64,000 nt of DNA from Cupriavidus sp. YR651 (lineage in GTDB: Bacteria; Pseudomonadota; Gammaproteobacteria; Burkholderiales; Burkholderiaceae). Positions 43,309 through 51,890 of this stretch are shown one piece after another. The stretch lies in the NCBI RefSeq assembly GCF_900101625.1, contig NZ_FMYZ01000002.1:496001-560000 (forward strand), given 5' to 3'. The notes under the pieces are model-generated. The model searched no databases and had not been told where the DNA came from. It worked only from the letters and a program-made list of their open reading frames with translations. Positions within the stretch are counted from its first letter, which is position 1; each line of letters opens with the position of its first letter. Position numbers and translations under genes: made by a program.

Positions 43309-45081
43309 ATGCATACCGATTCCACTCACGTCGAGAAGCGCGACTACGCCGTCAATCGCCGGCTGCTGATGCTGGCGACCATCGCCCTGGGCATCGGCGC
43401 GATCAGCACGGCCGCCGCCTTCGTCCTGGTCAACCTGATCCGCTTCTTCACCAACCTGTTCTTCTTCCAGACGTTGTCGTTTGCCGACCGCTCGCCGGCG
43501 CATCATGCGCTCGGCGCCTGGGTCATCGTGGTGCCAGCGGTGGGCGGGCTGATCGTCGGCCTGATGGCCAGGTATGGCAGCGACAAGATTCGCGGCCACG
43601 GCATCCCGGAAGCCATCGAGGCCGTGCTGTTTGGCAAGAGCAAGATGTCGCCGAAAGTGGCGGTGCTCAAGCCGTTGTCATCGGGCATTGTGATCGGCAG
43701 CGGCGGCCCGTTTGGCGCCGAGGGGCCGATCATCATGACGGGCGGGTCGATCGCCTCGCTGCTGGCGCAATACCTGCATCTGACCGCCGCGGAGCGCAAG
43801 ACGCTGCTGGTGGCCGGCGCTTGTGCCGGCATGACGGCGATCTTCGGCACGCCGGTGGCGGCGGTACTGCTGGCCATCGAGCTGCTGCTGTTCGAACTGC
43901 GCCCGCGCAGCCTGCTGCCGGTGGCGCTGGCCTGCGCGGTGGCTGGATTCCTGCGTCCGTTCGTGTTCGAAGCCGGCCCGCTCTTTCCCTTGCAGACCGC
44001 GCCGGCCAGCACCGTGGCGCTGGGCTCGTGCGTGCTGGCTGGCCTGCTGTGCGGCATTCTCGGCGCCGCGATGACCCTCGCGCTGTATCGGACGGAAGAC
44101 GCCTTCAGCAAGCTGCCGCTGCACTGGATGTGGTGGCCGGCCATCGGCGGGCTGGTGGTCGGCATCGGCGGATACTTCGAGCCGCGTGCGCTGGGCGTCG
44201 GGTACGACGTCATCGGCGACCTGCTGAACAACCGGATGGCGATCGGGCTGGCCGTGATGCTGCTGACGGTCAAGGCCGTGATCTGGATTGCCGCGCTGGG
44301 CTCGGGCACCTCCGGCGGTGTGCTCGCGCCGTTGCTGATGCTCGGCGCCGGTCTGGGCGTGGTGCTGGCGCCGATGCTGCCGGGGGGATCGCCCACGCTA
44401 TGGGCGCTGGTCTGCATGGCCGGCGTGCTGGGCAGCGTGCTGGGCGCGCCGCTGACCGCCATCGTGTTCGCGTTCGGGCTCACGCATGACAGCGAGGCGC
44501 TCCTGCCGCTGTTGCTGACCACGGCCGTGGCCTATGGCTTCTCGGTGCTGACGATGAAGCGATCGATCATGACGGAGAAGATTGCGCGCCGTGGCCTGCA
44601 TATCTATCGCGAATACGGCGTGGACCCGCTCGAGCGTGCCCACGTGGCCGAGCTGATGACGCGCGACGTGGTCGCGATCGACGGCGACCTTCCCGTGAGC
44701 GAGGCGATTCCGCGCTACTTTGGCGACCATGCCGCGCATCGCGCCTACCCGGTGGTCAGCGCAGGACGCGTGGTCGGCATGCTGCATCGCGCAGCCGTCG
44801 CGGCCACGGTGGCCTCCGGCGACGATCACGTCGGCCTGCGCTGTCGCGATCTGGTGGCGGCGTGGACCGCACCCGCGATCCTGTTGCCCTCGCAGACGGG
44901 CCGCTCGGCCGCCGGCAGCATGGCGGAGCTCAGCGTGGCGCGCCTGCCGGTGGTGGACAGCCTGACAACCATGCGCCTGGTTGGCATCGTCTCGCTACGC
45001 GACCTGCTGGGTCCGAGCGGACACGTGCTGCACGAGGAAACCCGTCGCGAACGCCTGCGTGGCGCCGCGGTCGCGACCTGA
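43309..45081 (+). CDS. clcA: ClC-family chloride channel/transporter with CBS domains
   Basis: The 590-residue protein has a ClC core of about 10-11 helices with the selectivity motif GSGGPFGAEGP (the gating Glu is present) and IGLGSGTSGGVLAPLLMLGAGLG, followed by two CBS domains (MTRDVVAIDGDLPVSEA and LSVARLPVVDSLTTMRLVG). ClC proteins with the gating glutamate are usually H+/Cl- antiporters. The ATG at 43309 has GGAGGAGG upstream. The gene is divergent from the HPP-CBS gene. Confidence 0.88.
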   Translation: MHTDSTHVEKRDYAVNRRLLMLATIALGIGAISTAAAFVLVNLIRFFTNLFFFQTLSFADRSPAHHALGAWVIVVPAVGGLIVGLMARYGSDKIRGHGIPEAIEAVLFGKSKMSPKVAVLKPLSSGIVIGSGGPFGAEGPIIMTGGSIASLLAQYLHLTAAERKTLLVAGACAGMTAIFGTPVAAVLLAIELLLFELRPRSLLPVALACAVAGFLRPFVFEAGPLFPLQTAPASTVALGSCVLAGLLCGILGAAMTLALYRTEDAFSKLPLHWMWWPAIGGLVVGIGGYFEPRALGVGYDVIGDLLNNRMAIGLAVMLLTVKAVIWIAALGSGTSGGVLAPLLMLGAGLGVVLAPMLPGGSPTLWALVCMAGVLGSVLGAPLTAIVFAFGLTHDSEALLPLLLTTAVAYGFSVLTMKRSIMTEKIARRGLHIYREYGVDPLERAHVAELMTRDVVAIDGDLPVSEAIPRYFGDHAAHRAYPVVSAGRVVGMLHRAAVAATVASGDDHVGLRCRDLVAAWTAPAILLPSQTGRSAAGSMAELSVARLPVVDSLTTMRLVGIVSLRDLLGPSGHVLHEETRRERLRGAAVAT

Positions 45082-45234
45082 AAAGGGCGTTTCCGGCGGC
45101 CGCTGGCAGATTGCCAGTGGCTACCGGCAAATTGGCATGCTGACGTAGCGATTTGTCCAGTTTGCTGGCTTTTCGTTGACGTGGGTCTTGACCAGAATTC
45201 AGTCACGGACACCCCAACAACGAGGAGAGCCACC

Positions 45235-46113
45235 TTGACTGATCGCCCCACCATCCTGCTGGTCGCACCGACCTTCTACGACGTTTCCTACAGCATCAAT
45301 CCGTGGATGGATCCCGATGCCTGGGCGCGCGATCCGCGCGGCATGCATCGCCATGCCATGACGTCATTCCAGGCCTTGCGCGATGCGCTCGACGCTTCTG
45401 GCTTTGCGGTGGAAGTCGCCGACGGTGCGCCGGGCCAGCCCGACATGGTCTTCCCGGCCAACGCCGCGGTGGTGCTCGATGGCAAGGCCGTGCTGGCGCG
45501 CTTCCGCTATCCGCAACGCCGGGGCGAGGAAGCCCCGTTCGAAGCGATCTTCGAAGGTCTTCGCGCACGCGGCCTGATCGACAGCGTGGTCACGCTGCCC
45601 GAGGGCTGCTTCCAGGAAGGTGCGGGCGACTGCATCTGGGATGTGCAGCGCGGCCATTTCTGGGCCGGCTTCGGGCCGCGCTCGTCGCGCGAGGCGGCCG
45701 ACGCCATGTCGAGCCACTTTGGGCAGGAAGTCGTGGCACTCGAGCTGGCCACCGCGCAAAGCTATCACCTCGATGTCTGCTTCTGCCCGCTGGCGGGCGG
45801 CGAGGTGCTCTACTACCCGCCGGCTTTCTCCGAGGCATCGCTGCAAGTGATCCGCGCCCGCGTGCCGGCCGGCTTGCGCATCGAAGCGAGCGTGGACGAT
45901 CTGCGCCACTTCAGCGTCAACGCCGTCAATCTCGACGACCACGTCGTCATGACATCCACCACGCCGCATCTGCGCGCCGAGCTGGGCCAGCGCGGCTATC
46001 GGCTGCACGAGGTCGACCTGTCGCCGTTCATGCTGTCCGGCGGTGGCGCGTATTGCATGACGCTGCGCCTCGACCGCTCCAGCATGGCCGCCCGGCGCGC
46101 CGTGGCCGCATGA
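45235..46113 (+). CDS. Amidinotransferase-fold arginine hydrolase
   Basis: The 292-residue protein has the amidinotransferase/DDAH fold: DMVFPANAAVVLDGKAVLARFRYPQR, GDCIWDVQRGHFWAG, YHLDVCFCPLAGGEVLYYP and the C-terminal SGGGAYCM, whose Cys is the expected nucleophile. Relatives include dimethylarginine hydrolases and arginine dihydrolases. Because an ornithine cyclodeaminase gene follows 15 bases later, arginine to ornithine conversion is the most likely role. The start is TTG at 45235 with GAGGAG 7 bases upstream; longer upstream codons have no such site. Confidence 0.8.
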   Translation: MTDRPTILLVAPTFYDVSYSINPWMDPDAWARDPRGMHRHAMTSFQALRDALDASGFAVEVADGAPGQPDMVFPANAAVVLDGKAVLARFRYPQRRGEEAPFEAIFEGLRARGLIDSVVTLPEGCFQEGAGDCIWDVQRGHFWAGFGPRSSREAADAMSSHFGQEVVALELATAQSYHLDVCFCPLAGGEVLYYPPAFSEASLQVIRARVPAGLRIEASVDDLRHFSVNAVNLDDHVVMTSTTPHLRAELGQRGYRLHEVDLSPFMLSGGGAYCMTLRLDRSSMAARRAVAA

Positions 46114-46128
46114 AACAAGGAGCCGATC

Positions 46129-47214
46129 ATGAAAGAAACGGCAATGACCCGGTTTCTCGATGCGAACGATGTGGCCGCGCTCGTGCGTGGCATCGGCGTG
46201 CAGCACGCGATCATGCAGATGGCCGACTACGTGCGTCAGGACTTCCTGCGCTGGAACGCGTTTGAAAAATCCGCCCGGCTGGCCAGCCATTCCCCGGTGG
46301 GGGTGATCGAGCTGATGCCGGTCACCGACGGGGTGCAATACGCGTTCAAGTATGTCAACGGCCATCCTCGCAACGCGCTGCATGCGTTGCCGACGGTGAT
46401 GGCGTGCGGCGTTCTGGCCGAGGTGCGCACCGGCTTTCCGCTGCTGCTGGCCGATCTGACGCTGGCCACGGCACTACGCACGGCGGCCACATCCGCGCTG
46501 GCGGCCCGTGCGATGACACAAGCGGGGGCGCAAGGCGCACGGACCATGGCGCTGATCGGCAACGGCGCGCAGGCCGAGTTCCAGTCCCTGGCCTTCCATG
46601 CCTTGCTTGGCGTGCGCGAGATCCGCGCCTACGACATCGACCCGGAGGCCACCGCGCGGCTGGTGCGTAACCTGGCCAGCGTGCCGGGGCTGACGATCAT
46701 GCCGACTACGTCAGTGCAGCAGGCGCTGGCGGGCGCGCAGATCGTCACCACGGTCACGGCCGACAAGACGCGCGCCACGATTCTCACGCCGGAGATGATC
46801 GCCCCCGGCATGCACCTGAACGCCGTGGGCGGCGACTGCCCGGGCAAGACGGAGCTGCATGTCGATATCCTGCGCGGCGCGCGCATCGTTGTGGAATACG
46901 CGCCGCAATCGCGTATCGAGGGTGAGATCCAGCAGTTGCCGGATGCACCGGTCAGCGAGTTGTGGGAAGTCCTGTCGGGTGCCGCACCGGGCCGCGTCGA
47001 CGCGAATGAGGTGACGATCTTCGATTCGGTGGGGTTTGCACTGGAAGATTATTCGGCCCTGCGCTGGCTTCATGCCGCCGCGCATGCGCGCCACGCGGGC
47101 CGGCACATCGAGCTGGTGGCAATGCCGCCCGATCCGCGCGATCTCTATGGCTGGATGATGACGCCCGACGTACCTGCGGCGTCCGTCCAGACCGCAGCAG
47201 TGCTCGAAGCATAA
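46129..47214 (+). CDS. ocd: Ornithine cyclodeaminase
   Basis: Ornithine cyclodeaminase turns ornithine into proline and ammonia with bound NAD. The 361-residue protein is in the OCD/mu-crystallin family, with GVIELMPVTDG, YAFKYVNGHPRNALHALPT, the NAD motif ALIGNGAQAEFQ and TTVTADKTRATILTPEMIAPGMHLNAVGGDCPGKTEL. It starts after an AAGGAG site and follows the amidinohydrolase gene by 15 bases. Together they resemble the two halves of cyanobacterial AgrE, which converts arginine to proline; the pathway here is inferred. Confidence 0.9.
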   Translation: MKETAMTRFLDANDVAALVRGIGVQHAIMQMADYVRQDFLRWNAFEKSARLASHSPVGVIELMPVTDGVQYAFKYVNGHPRNALHALPTVMACGVLAEVRTGFPLLLADLTLATALRTAATSALAARAMTQAGAQGARTMALIGNGAQAEFQSLAFHALLGVREIRAYDIDPEATARLVRNLASVPGLTIMPTTSVQQALAGAQIVTTVTADKTRATILTPEMIAPGMHLNAVGGDCPGKTELHVDILRGARIVVEYAPQSRIEGEIQQLPDAPVSELWEVLSGAAPGRVDANEVTIFDSVGFALEDYSALRWLHAAAHARHAGRHIELVAMPPDPRDLYGWMMTPDVPAASVQTAAVLEA

Positions 47215-47265
47215 GGGGCGTAGTGAACGGGGCACATACTTAAGAACCGAAGCCACTATGAAGAA

Positions 47266-47290
47266 CGGCCCGGACGCAATGTCCGGGCCG
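47266..47290. terminator. Bidirectional terminator between ocd and the HTH gene
   Basis: CGGCCCGGAC (47266-47275) and GTCCGGGCCG (47281-47290) form a perfect 10-bp stem with a GCAAT loop. On the minus strand it is followed by TTCTT, suitable for the HTH gene, and it lies about 50 bases after ocd. Confidence 0.65.
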
Positions 47291-47323
47291 CGAGGGGTTG
47301 GCACGACGCCGTGCCGGCAGGGC

Positions 47324-47953
47324 TCAGACGCCCGCGCGCCCCATCATCAGCTGCGCGCGCAGGAAGCCCTTGATCTCTTCCAGCGACGGCGTCTTCAGGA
47401 AGACCATGATGCCCCATTGCTGCAGCGCGTCGGCCACGCCGTCATAGGCCTGCCGATTCGTGATGACCGCAAAGATCACGCGCTGTCGTGCGAAGAAATT
47501 CTGCAGCTTCTCGATCGTGGCGGATTCCGCATCGTTGAGCTCTTCCACGTAGTAGAGCACCACGCGCGGCCTGGCATCGATGGACATGATGACGGTGTCG
47601 ACCACATCCTCGAGCACCTGGGTCTTCAGCGGGAGCGACCACTTGCCGAGCTGGGTGCTGATGCGTTGCGCTTCCTGGTGATTGGGGTGGAACACCACCA
47701 GGTCCAGGTCATGCTCGATGGCCGTATCGGGCGTCGAACGGCTTGCCAGCAGGCGATGGACGGTTTCCTTGTGGATGCGCCGATGGCCACCGTTGGTTTT
47801 CCACGCGCCCAATTCCCCGCGTTCGACCATTTTCTGGACGGTGCCGAGCGATACATTGAGAAGTTTTGCCGCAGTGCGTGTGCTGTAGTAGGGCTTGTCA
47901 GCCAGTTCCGGATCCAGTTTCATCCATTCACCCGTAGTGTCGTTCAGCAGCAT
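47324..47953 (-). CDS. Excisionase-type HTH protein with a receiver-like C-terminal domain
   Basis: The 209-residue protein has an N-terminal MerR/excisionase-type winged helix (YYSTRTAAKLLNVSLGTVQKMVERGELGAWKTNGGHRRI) and a C-terminal alpha/beta domain (DLDLVVFHPNHQEAQRIS ... PRVVLYYVEELND) that resembles a response-regulator receiver without a clear phospho-Asp site. It may bind DNA and sense a signal through that domain, but the target is unknown. An internal ATG at 47923 with a GGGTGA site is an alternative start. It is alone between the ocd operon and the dct genes. Confidence 0.75.
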   Translation of the reverse strand: MLLNDTTGEWMKLDPELADKPYYSTRTAAKLLNVSLGTVQKMVERGELGAWKTNGGHRRIHKETVHRLLASRSTPDTAIEHDLDLVVFHPNHQEAQRISTQLGKWSLPLKTQVLEDVVDTVIMSIDARPRVVLYYVEELNDAESATIEKLQNFFARQRVIFAVITNRQAYDGVADALQQWGIMVFLKTPSLEEIKGFLRAQLMMGRAGV

Positions 47954-48413
47954 GGCGCGACGCGCACGCCCCGTGACGCCCTCGGACGCGCCACGCCGGT
48001 TGATCCGGGCTGCCGGATTTTTACTGACCCTGCTGCTTGCGACCTGCTCCCCGGCCGGTCTTTGTTGCTTTGCATTTCATTGTGGGCGTGGCGCGGAGTC
48101 GGGCCCCGTGCACGCCATCGGTGCCGGCGGTCTGTGCCGCCTGGTCTCTGCCGCGCCAACCTCGCCCGGCAGTCCGAATGCCAATAGTAAGGTGTCAGGA
48201 CGAATCGTCGCTACAGGGAAAGCAATGATTCGAGTCACACTTTTGTTGTTTAACGTACATCAGGCAGGTTGCGTGGACAGTGTCACGATGAACGTCATGC
48301 CTGAACATTGCAGATTGAGTTGTTTCAGAGACAGTGGCGGTGCGTCACCAGTTCCCCCAGCTCCCCATCCAGCAGGCATTTGGCCTCTCGGCGACGCCCG
48401 CCGGCCATCATCG
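47954..48413. other. Noncoding region between the HTH gene and dctD
   Basis: I see no gene, clear promoter or terminator in these 460 bases. They hold the upstream region of the HTH gene and the end of dctD. Confidence 0.4.
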
Positions 48414-49736
48414 TCATGACAGTCCGTACTTGCGTACCTTGTCGAACAGCGTGGTCTTGGCGACGCCCAGCGCTTCGCCCGCGCGCGTCAGGCTGCCGTC
48501 GTGCCGCCGCAGCGCATCGGCGATCAGCGCGCGCTCGAACTGCTCCACGGCCTGGGGCAGCGGCAGGGCGGCGGGTGCGGTGCTGCCCTGGCCCGGATCG
48601 CAGCCCAGGCCCAGCACGTGGCGCTCGGCGAGGTTGCGCAACTCGCGCACATTGCCGGGCCACGGGTAGGCCACCAGCGTCGCCAGTTCCGCCGGCGTGG
48701 CGGGCAAGGCCTCGCGCTCGAAGCGCAGTGCCGCCTGGGCAACGAAATGCTCGAACAAGAGCGGCACATCCTCGCGCCTCTCGCGCAGCGGCGGCAGTTC
48801 CAGCGTCACCACATTCAGCCGGTAGTAAAGGTCCGCGCGGAACTGGCTGGCATCGGCAAGTGCACGCAGATCTGCCTTGGTGGCCGCCACCACGCGCGCG
48901 TTGACCGGCACAGGCTGGTTGGAGCCAAGGCGCTCCACCACCCGTTCCTGCAATACGCGCAGCAGCTTGATCTGCATCGGCATCGGCATGCTCTCGATCT
49001 CGTCGAGAAACAGCGTGCCGCCTTCCGCGTGCTCGATCTTGCCGATGCGGCGCTTGGCCGCGCCCGTGAACGATCCGGCCTCGTGGCCGAAGATCTCGGA
49101 TTCGAACAGTTGCTCCGGCAGCCCGCCGCAATTGATCGGCACGAAATGCCGCGCACGCCGGCCGCTGGCCTCATGCAGGCAGCGCGCCACCAGTTCCTTG
49201 CCGGTGCCGGTCTCGCCGTGGATCAGTACGTTGGCCGCCGTGTCGGCGAGGTCGGCGATCATCTGCCGCAACCGGTCGATGGCCGGCGAATGGCCGATCA
49301 GCCGGGCCGCCAGCGTCTCGCGTCCCGCCAGCCGCGCGCGCAAGTCCGCCACCTCCAGCGCCAGCCGGCGCTTCTCCAGCGCGCGCCGGCACGTGGCCAC
49401 CAGCCGCTCCGGGGAAAACGGCTTCTCCAGGAAGTCGTACGCGCCTTGTTTCATGGCCTGCACGGCCAGCGTCACATCGCCATGGCCGGTGATCATGATG
49501 ACCGGCAGGGCCGCGTCGCGCCCGACCAGCTCGCGCAGCAATGCCATGCCGTCGGCGCCGGGCAGATGGATGTCGCTGACGACGATGCCGGGATAGCCGG
49601 CTTCCACCTCGCGCAGTGCGGCCTCGGCGCTGCCCACCGCGCGCGCGGCGATGCCTTCCAGCCGTAATGCCTGCTCGCAGCCGAGCCGCACATCGGGATC
49701 GTCCTCGACGATCAGCACCGTCAGTTCAGCCGACAT
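48414..49736 (-). CDS. dctD: C4-dicarboxylate response regulator DctD
   Basis: DctD is the NtrC-type activator that turns on dctA from a sigma-54 promoter when phosphorylated by DctB. The 440-residue protein has a receiver domain (VLIVEDDPDVR, phospho-Asp in VVSDIHLPGADG), an AAA+ domain with Walker A GETGTGKE and Walker B GGTLFLDEI, and a C-terminal Fis-type HTH (GSLTRAGEALGVAKTTLFDKVRKYG). The sigma-54 contact loop reads GSFTGA rather than the common GAFTGA. The start at 49736 overlaps dctB by 11 bases. Confidence 0.9.
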   Translation of the reverse strand: MSAELTVLIVEDDPDVRLGCEQALRLEGIAARAVGSAEAALREVEAGYPGIVVSDIHLPGADGMALLRELVGRDAALPVIMITGHGDVTLAVQAMKQGAYDFLEKPFSPERLVATCRRALEKRRLALEVADLRARLAGRETLAARLIGHSPAIDRLRQMIADLADTAANVLIHGETGTGKELVARCLHEASGRRARHFVPINCGGLPEQLFESEIFGHEAGSFTGAAKRRIGKIEHAEGGTLFLDEIESMPMPMQIKLLRVLQERVVERLGSNQPVPVNARVVAATKADLRALADASQFRADLYYRLNVVTLELPPLRERREDVPLLFEHFVAQAALRFEREALPATPAELATLVAYPWPGNVRELRNLAERHVLGLGCDPGQGSTAPAALPLPQAVEQFERALIADALRRHDGSLTRAGEALGVAKTTLFDKVRKYGLS

Positions 49737-51639
49737 GCCGTGCCTCCTGGCGGGCCAGCGGCAGGGCCAGCGTGAAGCAGGCGCCACCGTCGGGATGATT
49801 GATGGCGGTCAGCGTGCCGCCGTTTTCATGGAGGATGCCGGCGGACAGCGTCAGGCCGAGTCCCAGTCCCTCGCCCGCCGGCTTGGTGGTGAAGAACGGC
49901 TCGAACAGCCGCGCGAACGCAGACTCCGACAAACCGGGCCCGTTGTCCCGCACGGTCAGGTGGGCGAGGCCGCCGCTCTCGTAGGCGTGCACCCACAGGC
50001 GCGGCGCGGGGCGTCCTGCCAGCGCGTCCAGGGCATTGCTCATCAGGTTGACCAGCACCTGCTCCAGCCGGTTGGGGTCGCAGGCCACGGCCAGGTGTGC
50101 ATCGATATCGCGCTCGATTGTCGGCGCCACGGCCGCGACACGCGTCTCCAGCAGAAACAGCGCGTTGTCCACGGCGTCGCCGAGGTTCGCCGAGGCGCGC
50201 TGGCCCACTGCCGGATTGCGCGCGAAGGACTTTAGCGCACCGGTGATGCGGCCCATGCGCTCCACCAGGCCGATGATCTTGCCGAGGTTGTCCTGCGCGG
50301 TGGCATAGTCGCCGCGCTCCAGGAACTTGCCGGTGTTGCCGGACAGCGTGCGCAGCGCGGCCAGCGGCTGGTTCAGTTCGTGCGCGATGCCGGTCGACAT
50401 CTGCCCCACGGCGGCCAGCTTGCCCGCCTGCATCAGCCCGTCCTGGGCCTGGCGCAGGAACGTCTCGGTGCGGGCGCGCTCGGCCACCTCCGCGTGCAAC
50501 TGCTGGTTGGCGGCCGACAGGTCGGCGGTCCGTTCCGCGACCTTGCGTTCGAGCTCGCTGTTGGCGGCTTCCAGCGCTGCGCGCGCCGCCAGCCGTTCGC
50601 TGACGATGCGCCGGCGCACGTTCCACGCGGCCGCCAGCAGCAGCACGAAGGCTGCCACCACGCCGGCCAGCGCGGCGCTGTTGAGCGCCGCCACGCGCGC
50701 CTGCGACGTGTTGGTCAGCAGCGTGAGATCCCAGTCGGTGCCGGGGAGCGCGGCATGCTGGGCCAGCATCGGCGGGCCCTGGCGCAACCGCACCAGTGCG
50801 TCGCCACCCGGACCAGGCCCGCCGCCCAGCGCGCGCACCGTGGACAGGGCCAGCAGCGGCAACGGCGCGCGGTTGTAGTGAAGGTTGCGGTCAAGCTTCT
50901 CGCGCAGTTCCGGCGTCAGCGGACGCAACGCCGCCAGCTTCCAGGACGGATCGGACGCCAGGATCACCACGCCGTTCTCGTCGGCCAGCAGCATCTGGCT
51001 GTCCGCGCCCTGCCAGCGGTTCTCCAGCGGCTCCAGTCCGATCTTGACCACCGCCACGCCGATGGGCTTGTCGCGGTCCCCAAGCGGGGCGGAAAGGTAA
51101 TAGCCCGATTCGCTGCGTGTGGTGCCCACGCCGTAGAAGCGGCCGAGCTGGCCTTCGATGGCGGTGTGGAAATAGGGGCGAAAGCTCAGGTCTTCGCCCA
51201 GGTAGCTGTCCGGGCGCTGGAAGTTGCTGGTGGCCAGCACCTTGCCGCGGGCGTCGAGCACATAGATCACCCGCGTGCCGGCCCGGCCGTTGAGCGCCGC
51301 CAGGTAGGCGTTGGCCTGCGCCACGCGATCGGGATTGCCCGGCTGGCGCAGCAGGGCCTCGATGCGCATATCCAGCGACAGCAGGCTCGGCACGTAGTCA
51401 TAGCGCGCCAGCTCCGACTCCAGCGCCTGCGCGTACAGCCGCAACTGCACCTGGCCACGCTCGGCCTGGCGCGCCAGGGCAGTGTCATAGGTGTACCGGT
51501 AGCCGAGCCAGCCCGCCAGGCCCACCAGCGCGGCGAGCGCCAGCAGGGCGAGGAGCGGGCCGGCGCGACGCCACATCGTGGCAGGAGCCGCGTCGTCTTG
51601 GGCGCGGGCGTCGGCAGGGGAAGGCAGGGGGCCGTTCAT
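49726..51639 (-). CDS. dctB: C4-dicarboxylate sensor histidine kinase DctB
   Basis: DctB senses C4-dicarboxylates outside the cell and phosphorylates DctD. The 637-residue protein has two TM helices (around LLALLALAALVGLAGWLGYRY and ALAGVVAAFVLLLAAAW) flanking a periplasmic PAS-like (dCache) domain, then a coiled coil, the H box STGIAHELNQPLAAL and the ATP-binding DNGPGLSESAFARLFEPFFTTK block. I chose the ATG at 51639; none of the candidate starts has a clear ribosome-binding site. It follows dctA, with a strong terminator in between. Confidence 0.88.
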   Translation of the reverse strand: MNGPLPSPADARAQDDAAPATMWRRAGPLLALLALAALVGLAGWLGYRYTYDTALARQAERGQVQLRLYAQALESELARYDYVPSLLSLDMRIEALLRQPGNPDRVAQANAYLAALNGRAGTRVIYVLDARGKVLATSNFQRPDSYLGEDLSFRPYFHTAIEGQLGRFYGVGTTRSESGYYLSAPLGDRDKPIGVAVVKIGLEPLENRWQGADSQMLLADENGVVILASDPSWKLAALRPLTPELREKLDRNLHYNRAPLPLLALSTVRALGGGPGPGGDALVRLRQGPPMLAQHAALPGTDWDLTLLTNTSQARVAALNSAALAGVVAAFVLLLAAAWNVRRRIVSERLAARAALEAANSELERKVAERTADLSAANQQLHAEVAERARTETFLRQAQDGLMQAGKLAAVGQMSTGIAHELNQPLAALRTLSGNTGKFLERGDYATAQDNLGKIIGLVERMGRITGALKSFARNPAVGQRASANLGDAVDNALFLLETRVAAVAPTIERDIDAHLAVACDPNRLEQVLVNLMSNALDALAGRPAPRLWVHAYESGGLAHLTVRDNGPGLSESAFARLFEPFFTTKPAGEGLGLGLTLSAGILHENGGTLTAINHPDGGACFTLALPLARQEARHVG

Positions 51640-51836
51640 GAGGGATTCGGTGAAGCCGGTGGCAATGCCGCCGTGTGGCGCGCGGGGCGTTTTCTTGCCG
51701 CCGCCGGGATCGCCGGGGCAAGGGTGTGCCGGCGCCACCGGCAAGGCTGACTTTGTACCACACCCCGCGCCGCGACCATCCCAGGAGGCTGCCAGCCAGG
51801 TCCGCTTCGCTTCATTTTGAAACCACCTCCAAACGC

Positions 51837-51871
51837 AAAAAGGCCCGGCTGCCTGATCGGCAACCGGGCCC
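51837..51871 (-). terminator. Intrinsic terminator after dctA
   Basis: On the minus strand a GC-rich stem (GGGCCCGGTTGCC / GGCAGCCGGGCC) is followed by TTTTTGCG. It lies about 20 bases after the dctA stop and should limit read-through into dctB. Confidence 0.8.
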
Positions 51872-51890
51872 TGGCACGCCTGGCGGCAGC

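Noticed and set aside
45103-45117. CTGGCA-GAT-TGCCAG dyad after the ClC gene
   Set aside because: It could be a weak terminator or operator, but it is short, has no T-run and is followed by unrelated sequence, so no call was made.
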